Under the pieces are notes generated by a model that ran no database searches, had not been told where the DNA came from, and saw nothing but the letters and a program-made list of their open reading frames with translations. A program made the position numbers and the translations under genes. From the NCBI GenBank assembly GCA_023390055.1, contig JAEWDP010000177.1, positions 1-42,372 of the forward strand: 42,372 nt of DNA, in the 5' to 3' direction. The DNA comes from Pseudomonadota bacterium. GTDB lineage: Bacteria; Pseudomonadota; Alphaproteobacteria; Rhizobiales; Rhizobiaceae. This document shows, in pieces, positions 16,811 to 25,067 of the stretch (positions are counted from its first letter, which is position 1; each line of letters starts with the position of its first letter).

Positions 16811-18907
16811 ATGACCGGGAGCATGATCGAAACCGAGATTCTTGTTGTCGGCGGCACGGTGGCCGGATGTTCGGCTGCGATCTCCGCAGCTCGGGCCGGC
16901 TCGCGCGTCGTCGTTCTAGAGCCCACATCCTCCTTGGGCGGGACCACCACGAACGGTGTGCACTGCTTTGACACGGGTTCGCTGCAGTCGCTCAGCGGGG
17001 TGACGGAAGAGTTCATCGGCCGTGTCCGAAGGTATTATGCCGATGCCGGGCTCGACCATCCAATGCTCAGAAGCGGCTCGGATGTGTTTTGGGAGTTCCA
17101 CGTCGCCGAGCGTATCTGGCGTGAGATGATCGCCGAACAGGACGGGATCACCTTCGTCAACGGCGCGGTGGCGGTCGGCGTGACCATGCGGGATGGAACC
17201 CATATTGACGAGGTGCTTTGGGAGCCAGCGGTCGATGCCATCGGCAGCCTGGCGCCGAAGCCGCACACGCCGCCGAACGTTGTCCGCGCCAAGCAGGTCA
17301 TCGACGCGAGCTATGAGGGTGATGTCGCGGCATGGGCGGGCGCACCGTTCGATATCGGGCGCGAAGGGCGATCCCCTGAAGAGCCCCATGCCGGTGTTAT
17401 TTTTACGTCCACCCATGAGCGTGACATCACGAAAAGCGGCTACTTGCCGTCGACGATCCTGCCGGGCAGCACGGGCAAGGGCGATGACGCCATCATGTCG
17501 TTTACGTGCAGGATGAGTGTTCGTTACCGTGCGACCGGCTATGAAGACCATCTGCTGAAAACACCGCCGAAGGATTATGACGCCAGCCTGTATTCATGGG
17601 CGCCCAGAACATCGCCGGAACAGGGCGGCGCCTTCGGAACCGAGCTGCAACCGAGCATGCTCGGGAAAATGCTGACCAACCAGCGTTATTTCGGCGACGA
17701 CCGTCTCAAGGGAAATCGCGACTACATCCTGTCCCATCCGCGCGAGCGCACCGAAATCCGAAAGGATTTCATGAACCACTCGCTCGGATTCCTCTATTTC
17801 ATTCAGACCGACGGCGGCATGCCTCAGCTTGGATTGTCCGAGGACGAATTCGCAGATAACGGCAACATGCCCCGCTCACCATATGTGCGTGAAGGACGGC
17901 GTTTCCGGGGCCGTGTCCGGCTGACGGAAAAGGATGTCAGCGCCTATCTGGCGGGGCCGGGCCCGCGCCCGCCGCTGCGCAAGGATTCCATCGCGATCGG
18001 CGACTGGGGCGTCGAAAGCCGCCGCTGCCGCGACGAACCGAACCCGATGACCAACACGTATGACGGTTCGATGTTCATCCGGACACTTCGGGCACCCTAT
18101 CAGGTTCCCTTCGGCTGCCTTCTGCCCGAGGGCATCGACAACCTGCTTGTCACGACGACGATTTCCGCCACGCACGTCGCGTTCTGCGCCTTAAGGGTCG
18201 AGGCGGTCTGGGCACAGACCGGTGCGGCAGCAGGCATTGCTGCCAGTCTGGCGATCAAGAAAGGCAGCGAAATCTCGGATATTGCTGTCGAGAGTATCCA
18301 GGACGCCATGCTACAACAGAACTACAAGCTGACATATTTCTCGGATGTCCACTCCGAACATCCTCATTTCCGTGGCATCCAGTGGCTGGCGCTAAAAGGC
18401 TACCTACCTGAAAGTGATACCGGATATTGTTTCTTTCCGGAGAATTCAGCCACATGGGGAGAATTCCTCGAAGCCGTTGTGAAAGCATTCGAATTGCCCG
18501 TCAGCGTTACAGGCATTCACTTCGACACGATAGAACCGAAAGATCATGCTTTCCGGTATGCGGAAACTCTTTACGATACCGCCAGCCGGAAAGGCGTGCC
18601 GTTGTTTGACAACATGTTTCATCCCTCAATCGACCATCCGGCAGATCACCTTCTTCCCGAACCGCGTCAGCGCTGGTTGGCGTTGCGGACTGAAGCGGCG
18701 GTCTCCGGCGGGGCGGCCATAAGGTTCCTGGCTCTCCTATCTTCCATCCTGGGAAGGGATTTCGCCACAGAAGATTCCGCTCCCTATTTGCAGAAGGCGC
18801 ATATCACCCGGGCTGAGATGGCTGACCTATTATTTTCGCGCGCCTCGAAACTGAAAACGAGGCAATCATTAACGCCGACCACAGTGGCAAATTGTCAACT
18901 CCTGTGA
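16811..18907 (+). CDS. FAD-dependent oxidoreductase with C-terminal extension
   Basis: The preferred start, ATG 16811, follows AGGAAAGG and gives 698 residues. The N-terminus is a Rossmann FAD site: ILVVGGTVAGCSAA with Gly14, Gly15 and Gly19, and Glu37 ending the second strand; GGTTTNG follows. This pattern matches the FAD_oxidored (PF12831-type) group of proteins whose reactions are mostly undefined. The C-terminal 170 or so residues contain segments that resemble degenerate S-layer-homology repeats, such as GIQWLALKGYLPE and ITRAEMADLL. No signal peptide is visible. It lies 73 bases after the molybdenum hydroxylase large subunit on the same strand, so it may act in the same pathway. Confidence 0.8.
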   Translation: MTGSMIETEILVVGGTVAGCSAAISAARAGSRVVVLEPTSSLGGTTTNGVHCFDTGSLQSLSGVTEEFIGRVRRYYADAGLDHPMLRSGSDVFWEFHVAERIWREMIAEQDGITFVNGAVAVGVTMRDGTHIDEVLWEPAVDAIGSLAPKPHTPPNVVRAKQVIDASYEGDVAAWAGAPFDIGREGRSPEEPHAGVIFTSTHERDITKSGYLPSTILPGSTGKGDDAIMSFTCRMSVRYRATGYEDHLLKTPPKDYDASLYSWAPRTSPEQGGAFGTELQPSMLGKMLTNQRYFGDDRLKGNRDYILSHPRERTEIRKDFMNHSLGFLYFIQTDGGMPQLGLSEDEFADNGNMPRSPYVREGRRFRGRVRLTEKDVSAYLAGPGPRPPLRKDSIAIGDWGVESRRCRDEPNPMTNTYDGSMFIRTLRAPYQVPFGCLLPEGIDNLLVTTTISATHVAFCALRVEAVWAQTGAAAGIAASLAIKKGSEISDIAVESIQDAMLQQNYKLTYFSDVHSEHPHFRGIQWLALKGYLPESDTGYCFFPENSATWGEFLEAVVKAFELPVSVTGIHFDTIEPKDHAFRYAETLYDTASRKGVPLFDNMFHPSIDHPADHLLPEPRQRWLALRTEAAVSGGAAIRFLALLSSILGRDFATEDSAPYLQKAHITRAEMADLLFSRASKLKTRQSLTPTTVANCQLL

Positions 18908-18933
18908 CGGGTCGGCTTCGGCACGGGCAAGCT

Positions 18934-19125
18934 TCATCCTTGGTCCTTGCCTATCCCGTGTTGCAAGAGCAAACTGACAAAAGCGCTCGCGGCGATGAGA
19001 GCCACAAAGACCGCAAAGCCGACACCCGCGACTGCCAACCTCAGGGGCGCCGCTGCTACCCCAACGCCCATGACCGGCAGCGCCTGCGCAACATAAAGCA
19101 CAAGGAAAAAGGCTTTTCGATCGTT
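18934..19125 (-). pseudogene. C-terminal remnant of an MFS transporter
   Basis: On the minus strand one frame reads AFFLVLYVAQALPVMGVGVA and then further hydrophobic residues through FVSLLLQHG before a stop at 18934-18936. This looks like the last two transmembrane helices of a major facilitator transporter. There is no start codon, and the frame runs straight into a broken LysR gene on the other strand at about 19,110. The piece is short, so the family call is moderate. Confidence 0.45.
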
Positions 19126-19863
19126 CTACCCGATCGGTCATGCTTACGCAGGCTGGCCGAGCGCTGCTGCCTCACGCGAGAAACGCAATCGATGCGATTG
19201 ATGGTGTCAAAGCGGCTGCGCATCCATCGGGTGGGCTCAGGGGAAGCCTGACCGTAGGGCGGGCTTAGACTGGTCGATGTACCGGCCCTCGCTGGCGAAT
19301 TTTACCGTCGGCACCCTTCCGTGCAACTGCGCCTCCAAACCTCGCGGCGAGGCACCGGAGAGCTCATCGAGCGCATCAAGGAGGGTAGCGTCGACGCCGC
19401 CTTCGTCGGCACGAACATCAACGATCAGCAGCTGCGGGTCATGCCAATTCGATCCCATCGGCTTCATCTTGTTACCCCCGCGGACCATCCCCTCGCGGAG
19501 CGCGAGGATGTCACGCTCGCTGAGATTGGCCGTAGGCCGTTTATCGACATGCTGTTTGGCTTCGGACAACGAGCCGTGATCGACGATGCGTTCGCTCAGC
19601 AATCGCTATCGCGGCCCGTTGTAGTGGAGGTGGCCGACCTAACGACGGTTCCCGAATACGTGGCTCATGGTCTCGGCGTGGCGCTGTTGCCACCAGAGTT
19701 TGTCGTGGCGAGTAGACACGATCTTTCGGTGGTTCCTGTCTCCGGCGCAGAAATTTCCTGGACGCTTAGCGTCGTCGTCAAGGCCGGCCACCCGGCCAGC
19801 CAGGCGGTCGACGCCTTTCTGGACCTGATTCCTCGACATACACGCTTTGAGTTTCCTTTCTGA
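19110..19863 (+). pseudogene. broken LysR family regulator
   Basis: The sequence from about 19,110 reads RLFDRSTRSVMLTQAGRALL, the C-terminal end of a LysR helix-turn-helix domain, and continues to GGLRGSLTVGR before a stop at 19266. From 19270 a different frame continues with VDVPALAGEFYRRHPSVQ and the whole effector domain, ending PRHTRFEFPF at 19863. The first 40 or so residues, with the recognition helix, are missing, and a frameshift lies near 19,266-19,270. The effector-domain frame is otherwise intact. It is almost certainly non-functional as a DNA-binding regulator. Confidence 0.8.
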
Positions 19864-19956
19864 TTGTGAGGCCGGGGCTGGTTGAATCCGCTCGACGTAG
19901 TAGTTCGGTGTTCGAACGCAGAGGTTCACGTCTCCATGCGAAAAATCGTTGCATTG

Positions 19957-19974
19957 GTAAAACGTTCGTTTTAC
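19957..19974. promoter_or_regulatory. TetR operator candidate
   Basis: GTAAAACG TT CGTTTTAC is a perfect 8-base inverted repeat around a two-base centre, ending nine bases before the TetR gene ATG. A TTGCAT hexamer at 19949-19954 could be the -35 element, placing the repeat over the promoter. TetR regulators typically bind palindromes of this size and repress their own gene and neighbours. Confidence 0.7.
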
Positions 19975-19982
19975 AAGAAATA

Positions 19983-20522
19983 ATGAACATTAAGTCTCAA
20001 ATCGTAGCCAGTGCGGAAGGCATCTTCGACAACTACGGCTTCGCCGCGACGGGCGTGGACCGTCTGACAGCGGCCGCACAAGTCTCCAGCCGAACGTTCT
20101 ACAAGCATGTGGGCAGCAAGACGGCGCTTGTCGCCGCGGTTCTCGAGGAGCGAAGCGCCCGCTTTTTCGACCATTGCGATGTCGAGACCGTCGACGCATT
20201 GTTCCTTGCTCTCGCAGACTGGACGCGCGCCGTAGGAGCAAGAGGCTGCCTCTTTCTGCGTGCTGAACGTGAGACAGGTGGTGAGTTGCCCGAGGTTTGC
20301 GAGGCGGTTGCTGCCTACCGGCAGCGGCTTCGCGTGCTGATCAACCGGCTCGTCGAGGATGACGTCGGCCGGACCGGGTGCGAGGAGCTCACAGAACAGA
20401 TTCTTGTGCTTTTTGAGGGGGCGACTTCGGCTGCCAGCTATCGTGGGGCGGGTGCCATCCAGGCGGCGCGATCCGCGGCCACCACGCTCGTCGAGCAGAC
20501 CAAGGCCAAAATACGGCGATAG
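19983..20522 (+). CDS. TetR/AcrR family transcriptional regulator
   Basis: A 179-residue TetR-type repressor. The helix-turn-helix spans about residues 24-43 (TGVDRLTAAAQVSSRTFYKHV), followed by the usual GSKTALVAAVL helix. The remainder is the variable ligand-binding domain. ATG 19983 is chosen because it gives the normal N-terminus; the open frame extends further upstream through the operator. It is followed 74 bases later by a flavodoxin-fold oxidoreductase, a common pairing in quinone or electrophile defence. An operator candidate lies just upstream. The ligand is unknown. Confidence 0.9.
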   Translation: MNIKSQIVASAEGIFDNYGFAATGVDRLTAAAQVSSRTFYKHVGSKTALVAAVLEERSARFFDHCDVETVDALFLALADWTRAVGARGCLFLRAERETGGELPEVCEAVAAYRQRLRVLINRLVEDDVGRTGCEELTEQILVLFEGATSAASYRGAGAIQAARSAATTLVEQTKAKIRR

Positions 20523-20596
20523 CGACGAAGCCTCGAACGTCGCCACGCCGTCGACGAACGTTTACGCGCCTCAATCCCGAACCCGGAGCCGACACA

Positions 20597-21280
20597 GTGC
20601 ACCTGCTCACCGTTTTCTCGCATCCCCTCACCGACAAGTACCCGACCGCTGTCATGGGCGCGTTCCACGAGCCGTTCGCCCAGGCGGGTTATTCAATCGA
20701 CATTCTGGACCTCCATCAGGAAGACTTTGATCCCCGTTTTACCCAGGAGGACCACGCCCATTTCTGGGGCGGACCTGTACCGAACGAGATCGCCGCCATG
20801 CATCGCAGGGTTGAGAAGGCAGACCGGCTGGCCTTTGTATTTCCGGTCTACTGGTGGGGTATGCCCGCGATGATGAAAGGGTGGATCGAGCGCGTTTTCA
20901 CCGGCGGCTGGGCTTATCAGTTCGGCGCCGGTGTGGAAGACCGCGGCAAGGAGCCACCCACCTCGCTTCTGGGAAATGTTCCGACGACGTTGGTCGGAAT
21001 CGCTGGGTCGACCAGACGGACCTACGATAAGTACGGCTACGGAGAGGCCATGAAGACCCTGATCGACGTTGGGACGTTTGCCTATTGCGGCGTAACGGAC
21101 GTTGAGAGCCATCTCATCTATGACGTCGAAGGTGATCACAACGCACCGAAGCGCGACGAGGGTCTGACGCAGGCGCGCGACATCGCCAGAGTATTCCTGT
21201 CGCCCGAACGTATCGCAAGAAATGCCAAAGAAGAGCACCTCCGAGCGCGATCAAAGTCACACTACGAGAAAGTTCCATAA
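20597..21280 (+). CDS. NAD(P)H-dependent oxidoreductase, flavodoxin-like fold
   Basis: A 227-residue protein of the Flavodoxin_2 (NQO1/MdaB/KefF-like) group. The N-terminus reads MHLLTVFSHPLTDKYPTAVM, with the HP element typical of the flavin-phosphate loop. FPVYWWGMPAMMKGWIERVF at about residues 80-100 is the most diagnostic segment. Such FMN or FAD enzymes reduce quinones by two electrons and so avoid semiquinone radicals. The start is GTG 20597. It is downstream of a TetR gene and is the likely regulated target, possibly protecting against quinone-like intermediates of the catabolic block; that link is inference. Confidence 0.88.
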   Translation: MHLLTVFSHPLTDKYPTAVMGAFHEPFAQAGYSIDILDLHQEDFDPRFTQEDHAHFWGGPVPNEIAAMHRRVEKADRLAFVFPVYWWGMPAMMKGWIERVFTGGWAYQFGAGVEDRGKEPPTSLLGNVPTTLVGIAGSTRRTYDKYGYGEAMKTLIDVGTFAYCGVTDVESHLIYDVEGDHNAPKRDEGLTQARDIARVFLSPERIARNAKEEHLRARSKSHYEKVP

Positions 21281-21301
21281 ACTGGATTATGCAACTTTAA
21301 A

Positions 21302-21330
21302 TTGCATTTGTGTGCATCTACTCATATAGG
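21302..21330 (+). promoter_or_regulatory. candidate traR promoter
   Basis: TTGCAT at 21302-21307 and TATAGG at 21325-21330 are separated by 17 bases, 45 bases before the traR start. The -35 hexamer is also the right arm of an inverted repeat, ATGCAA-N7-TTGCAT (21289-21307), which could bind a regulator. Hexamers are only approximate matches. Confidence 0.4.
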
Positions 21331-21374
21331 GATCGTATGATCTGTTCCACCTGACGATCTACAAGGAATCTCGA

Positions 21375-22079
21375 ATGCGACACTGGCTCGACAAGTTGAC
21401 CGATCTCGCCGCCATTCCTGGCGACGAAAGCATCTTGAAGGACGCGCTGGCAACCTTTACCGAACAGATCGGTTTTGCAGGCTATGCCTATCTGAGCATC
21501 CAGCCAGGGCGCTCGCTCGCAATGTCGAACTATCGTCAAGAGTGGCAGTCCGACTATTTCAAGCGAGGCTATCTTGCGATCGACCCCGTCATTCGACGCG
21601 CCAAATCCCTGAAACGAGCCTTCATCTGGAGCGGCAAACAGGACAACCAACGGCTAACCAAAGCGGAACGCTCGTTCTTTGCGCATGCAGCCGATTTCGG
21701 AATTCGCTCCGGCATCACGGTACCCATCAAGGCCGCACACGGTTCCATGGCGATGTTCACGCTCGCCTCCGAGAAGCCGTCAATCGACCTGGAGCGTGAG
21801 ATTGACCCCGTCGAGGCTGCATCCGCGGTCGCGCAACTCCACGCCCGCATCAATTTCGCTGATCCGACCCCGAGTATTGAAGAGCCGATTGCTCTGGATC
21901 CCAAAGGGGCGGCCTATCTGGCGTGGATAGCTGTCGGGAAGACCATGGAGGAGGCAGCGAACCTCGAGGGAGTCAAATACAACAGCGTGCGCGTCAAAAT
22001 CGCCGAAACAAAGAAACGCTTCGACGTGCACACACTGACTCATCTGACCGCCGTCGCCATCCGCCGAAAGCTGATCTGA
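21375..22079 (+). CDS. traR: quorum-sensing activator TraR
   Basis: A 234-residue LuxR-type protein very similar in sequence to Ti-plasmid TraR and of the same length. The N-terminal acyl-homoserine-lactone domain keeps the contacts known from TraR: Trp57, Tyr61, Asp70 and Trp85, and the segment DFGIRSGITVPIK. The C-terminal GerE-type helix-turn-helix includes AVGKTMEEAANLEGVKYNSV and ends RRKLI. With its autoinducer (3-oxo-C8-homoserine lactone in Ti plasmids) it dimerises and activates the tra operons at tra boxes, one of which lies at 28521-28538. It converges with traM, whose product inhibits TraR. The cognate traI synthase is not in the window. Confidence 0.96.
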   Translation: MRHWLDKLTDLAAIPGDESILKDALATFTEQIGFAGYAYLSIQPGRSLAMSNYRQEWQSDYFKRGYLAIDPVIRRAKSLKRAFIWSGKQDNQRLTKAERSFFAHAADFGIRSGITVPIKAAHGSMAMFTLASEKPSIDLEREIDPVEAASAVAQLHARINFADPTPSIEEPIALDPKGAAYLAWIAVGKTMEEAANLEGVKYNSVRVKIAETKKRFDVHTLTHLTAVAIRRKLI

Positions 22080-22082
22080 GCC

Positions 22083-22388
22083 TCAGTTCACCGACACTTT
22101 CGGGATATAGCCAAGGATGGTGACCAGCGTGTTCACCACATACATCTGCGCGTGCATCTCCACGCAGGCCTGGATGTAGGTGAGGTGCTGCGCGCCGCCT
22201 GCCTCCTTACCGGATTTGTAGGTGTCGGGCAGAGCCTGAAACAGCCGATCTGCAGTGTCGACCAGACGTCGATGGGTCCGGATAGCATCCACCGTCAAGC
22301 TCTCCAGGTCAGCCTTGGGCAGACCTTGCGTCAGCCCGTACACGGGACGCATTTCGAGTTTGTCTTCCGATGTCGGGTCCGGTGTCAT
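22083..22388 (-). CDS. traM: TraR antiactivator TraM
   Basis: A 101-residue protein closely matching Ti-plasmid TraM. It includes LTQGLPKADLESLTVDAIRT and RTHRRLVDTADRLFQALPDTY, and ends LGYIPKVSVN. The frame is open further upstream, but ATG 22388 gives the family length and has GGAG about ten bases before it. TraM binds TraR and prevents activation of transfer genes until enough autoinducer-loaded TraR has built up. Its 3' end lies three bases from the traR stop on the opposite strand. A weak tra-box-like sequence about 260 bases upstream might put it under TraR control, as in Ti plasmids. Confidence 0.95.
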   Translation of the reverse strand: MTPDPTSEDKLEMRPVYGLTQGLPKADLESLTVDAIRTHRRLVDTADRLFQALPDTYKSGKEAGGAQHLTYIQACVEMHAQMYVVNTLVTILGYIPKVSVN

Positions 22389-22708
22389 TCGATCCAATCT
22401 CCGGCTTGTCCGCGGTGCGCCCCCGCAAACGTTAATCCCTGATCCCAAGCCGGGGGTTGGAAACTGTGCTAGACAGTCCTGCGACCTTTAGTACCGAGGC
22501 ACCTGGACATACGTCACAGGCCCCCGGCCACAATGGTCAGAGGATTCTGATGTCGAAACAGCCGACATCAACTGCTAGCAGGGGTTTCCACACCCCGAGG
22601 CAGCGCGTACTGCCCTACCCGCCCTTATAGATGGCGGACGCTGAATTCGCCAGTGCAAACATGCACATGATCACGTGAGTGGCATAGTGACCTTCGCGAG
22701 CATCAATG
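22389..22708. other. traM-traH intergenic stretch
   Basis: About 320 bases with no convincing gene. A minus-strand frame covering 22615-22857 overlaps the traH 3' end and its extra-genic part is not recognised. The stretch contains a tra-box-like sequence at 22651-22668 and is otherwise unremarkable. Confidence 0.5.
22651..22668. promoter_or_regulatory. degenerate tra box candidate
   Basis: CAGTGCAAACATGCACAT matches 13 of 18 positions of the Ti-plasmid tra box consensus (ATGTGCAGATCTGCACAT), including both GTGCA and TGCAC half-site cores. It is upstream of traM in the reading direction of traM, at about 260 bases. The distance is long for direct activation, so this is tentative. Confidence 0.35.
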
Positions 22709-23338
22709 TCATTTGGCACCGATCCCCGAGAGATCGACACGAATACCCGCCTTGTTGGGATCGTCGCTATGGGCCACATCTTCGGAAGGCATGCTCGCGT
22801 CCCACCCGGCAGAATCTGCTGACTCCTCGATCGCGTCGATCGTGGACTCGTCCCCACCAGCTTCAGGGGCCTTCACCTCACCAGGGTCCGGCGCGCGGAA
22901 TACGGCCATTCCCTCGAAATACCCTGTCTGCCAGGCGATGATCGCGTCGTCGAGCACCTGGGGAAGAACCTCGTTCTCGGTGGGATTGCCGTACCATTTC
23001 GTGACGAGCCGATAGACTTTGGCGAAGAGCGCGGTGCCCATGCGGATATTTTCACAAGGATCGACAAGGTCAGGTCTCAGCGCTCCGGCCTCCATGATGC
23101 CAAGACCCGCCGGATATTGGGTGACGCCGACACGCACGATGTTCCGGCCGACATGCTGACGGATCAGTTCCATCGCCTCGCCGGACGTGGCGGGCTTCGG
23201 CACCAGCACGATGCGGTTTGCGGACCTTATTGTAACGGCGAACGGATCCTGCGAACCTGCCCTCTCGATGAACATTTGCACGATCGAGGGCTTCAGGGCC
23301 GGATCAGCGCATTGCTGGATGAGGGCGGCGTCAACCAT
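22709..23338 (-). CDS. traH: conjugal transfer protein TraH
   Basis: A 209-residue protein that matches the Ti-plasmid TraH family. It begins MVDAALIQQCADP and keeps VTQYPAGLGI, DLVDPCENIRMGT and the VTKWYGNP segment. It looks cytoplasmic or weakly periplasmic; TraH has a lytic-transglycosylase-like organisation in the family as I recall it, but the catalytic role is not established here. The acidic C-terminal 45 residues are low complexity. It is the last gene of the leftward traA-traF-traB-traH run, 15 bases after the traB stop. Confidence 0.9.
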   Translation of the reverse strand: MVDAALIQQCADPALKPSIVQMFIERAGSQDPFAVTIRSANRIVLVPKPATSGEAMELIRQHVGRNIVRVGVTQYPAGLGIMEAGALRPDLVDPCENIRMGTALFAKVYRLVTKWYGNPTENEVLPQVLDDAIIAWQTGYFEGMAVFRAPDPGEVKAPEAGGDESTIDAIEESADSAGWDASMPSEDVAHSDDPNKAGIRVDLSGIGAK

Positions 23339-23353
23339 CCCGGTTTCCTTTTC

Positions 23354-24616
23354 TCAAGCGTTGAAGGCCATGACGACGGACAAGTCAAAGAGCTTTGCCC
23401 AGGCGGTCACGCTCGCCTTCTGGATCGCGATGATCGACGGGCCCCTGGTCCACCAGCCATTGCCGGTGGCGACGATGACGGCGGGTGAATGCAGCATCGA
23501 TTGCAGCACCGGCCAGAGGAGGAGTTGCTCGTAGCAGATGAGCGGCGCGATCCTCGTTGCTCCAACCTCCGCGACCGGGTTCGCGAACAGGTGCGCTCTT
23601 GCGCCGCCGCCCTCCCCTGTCCAACGCAACCATGGCTGCCACATGGAAACCGGAACCGGCATGCGCTCCTTGTAGAGGATGCCAGCGGCGCCGGAACCAA
23701 CCGCCACTATGACATTGTCGTAGCCTTGCGCATCGATGACGGCGGCGCCGGCGACGACCGTGACGTCGAGCCCGTTCAACCCCTCCCGCCAAAGGCGAGC
23801 GACCGTCGGCGTCCAGAAGCCGAGCGCGCTCTCCGGAAAGACGACAACGTGCGCGCCCTTACTTGCGGATATGCGCGCTGTGGCGATCAGGCCACGGTGA
23901 TGCTCGAGCGACCCGTCCCGGCCAAGGCTTCGTCCCAATTCAAGGTCTACGCCCATCCATCCTTCCGGTAGCTTCGGCTCTGTCCACGTGGCAGTGGACC
24001 AGAGCCAGAAGCCTGCGAGGCCAATGGCGGCAGTCGGCCAATATCTCGTCACCATGACGAGCAGGCCGGCCGCGGCCGCAGCGAGCCCCCACCATCCCCA
24101 TCCTGGAAACAGTACGCCGGCTGCGGTCAGCGGATGCGCCCATCCGGTGATGCCGAAGGGCGGCAGCCCCGTCAGCACCGCCGCCGCCAGATAACGCAGC
24201 GGTCGCCCTATTCCCGAGTGGCCCCTTCCCGGATGCCTTGTCCAGAGCGCCGCATGCGCGGCGACGAAGGAGAGTGAGGCCGCGAACCAGAGCAGGAAGC
24301 CCGGCCAAAGATCGGCTGAATAGAAGTTCGCGACGCCCTGCGGCAGGCCGCGCGATGCCGCCAGAAAATAGCCGGCCGACGCGAGCGCCGCGACCCTGCG
24401 CGACGGCGACAACGCCCAGAGCGCCGGGAAGAGCATCGCGACCGGTAGGGCGAGCACATTGCCGCTCCAGCCGAGTGAGCCGCAGGCGACGGATGCGATG
24501 ACAATCAAGGCAGATCGCCAAAGTTCCGAAACGCGATCACGGATCGAAGGTGAACACCGGCCGGGCGAGGCCGAGGAGGCCGCTGTCGGGGAGCGGCCCG
24601 AAGTATCGGGAGTCAT
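23354..24616 (-). CDS. traB: conjugal transfer protein TraB (nitrilase-like, membrane)
   Basis: Matches Ti-plasmid TraB, with SAGYFLAASRGLPQGVANFY in the N-terminal membrane half. Several hydrophobic helices occupy the first 200 residues or so. The C-terminal half is a carbon-nitrogen hydrolase domain with the Glu-Lys-Cys triad in VVFPESALGFW, LYKERMPVP and LICYEQ, an arrangement like apolipoprotein N-acyltransferase. The role in transfer is not well defined. The start is uncertain: ATG 24616 lies within traF in another frame, and family members appear to begin near 24,508, where only TTG is available. The 3' end is 15 bases before traH. Confidence 0.9.
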   Translation of the reverse strand: MTPDTSGRSPTAASSASPGRCSPSIRDRVSELWRSALIVIASVACGSLGWSGNVLALPVAMLFPALWALSPSRRVAALASAGYFLAASRGLPQGVANFYSADLWPGFLLWFAASLSFVAAHAALWTRHPGRGHSGIGRPLRYLAAAVLTGLPPFGITGWAHPLTAAGVLFPGWGWWGLAAAAAGLLVMVTRYWPTAAIGLAGFWLWSTATWTEPKLPEGWMGVDLELGRSLGRDGSLEHHRGLIATARISASKGAHVVVFPESALGFWTPTVARLWREGLNGLDVTVVAGAAVIDAQGYDNVIVAVGSGAAGILYKERMPVPVSMWQPWLRWTGEGGGARAHLFANPVAEVGATRIAPLICYEQLLLWPVLQSMLHSPAVIVATGNGWWTRGPSIIAIQKASVTAWAKLFDLSVVMAFNA

Positions 24617-25067
24617 AGGAGCTCGCAAAAGAAGAGTAGAGATAGAGATGTCCTGATGGCACGATGCCACCAGGATATGGCGTGATCGTCCTGCCCTCCC
24701 CGTCCGTCTTCCGGACGACAGATGCGGCAAGGGAACCGCCGTCGATCACGACGTGATCCGTGATTTCGACATGCTGTCCGGGAAGTGCTGCGATCATCTT
24801 GATCAGCGGCGCGAACCCACCGGCGCACAAGCCTCGTCGGAGATACCCTCGGCGTCGTGCCTCCTCGAACATTGCGGTCGCGGGCGGGCAGACGAACACG
24901 AGATCGCCGATCTCGGCCGAACGGCGGACCGCCTGGATGCGCCAGAGCCCGAGCGGCTCGCTCGGCGTCAGGTTCAGCCGATAGCCGCCGACGGTCGCAG
25001 CCGTGACGAGGCCCGCGATAGCAACCAACGACGTGCTCAACAGCATGATCGCACCGCGTCGCCTCAT
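24537..25067 (-). CDS. traF: conjugal transfer protease TraF
   Basis: A 176-residue signal-peptidase-like (S26) protein of the TraF family. One N-terminal membrane segment is visible at about residues 7-28. Ser36 in NLTPSEPLGLW and Lys90 in PLIKMIAALPG form the Ser/Lys dyad, and the C-terminal part has the SYDSRYFGPLP segment typical of S26 peptidases. In RP4, TraF matures and cyclises the pilin; the Ti-type protein is assumed to act similarly in the periplasm. Its ATG overlaps the traA stop by four bases, so traA and traF are translationally coupled. Confidence 0.93.
   Translation of the reverse strand: MRRRGAIMLLSTSLVAIAGLVTAATVGGYRLNLTPSEPLGLWRIQAVRRSAEIGDLVFVCPPATAMFEEARRRGYLRRGLCAGGFAPLIKMIAALPGQHVEITDHVVIDGGSLAASVVRKTDGEGRTITPYPGGIVPSGHLYLYSSFASSYDSRYFGPLPDSGLLGLARPVFTFDP

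Noticed and set aside
15907..17016. Minus-strand open frame of 369 codons
   Set aside because: Antisense to the molybdenum hydroxylase large subunit and the FAD oxidoreductase; composition is that of a shadow frame.
22615..22857. Minus-strand 80-codon frame beside traH
   Set aside because: Most of it overlaps traH in another frame, and the rest has no recognisable feature.
24617..24730. Upstream extension of traB to 24730
   Set aside because: It would overlap traF by almost 200 bases, and its translation is low-complexity and unlike TraB.
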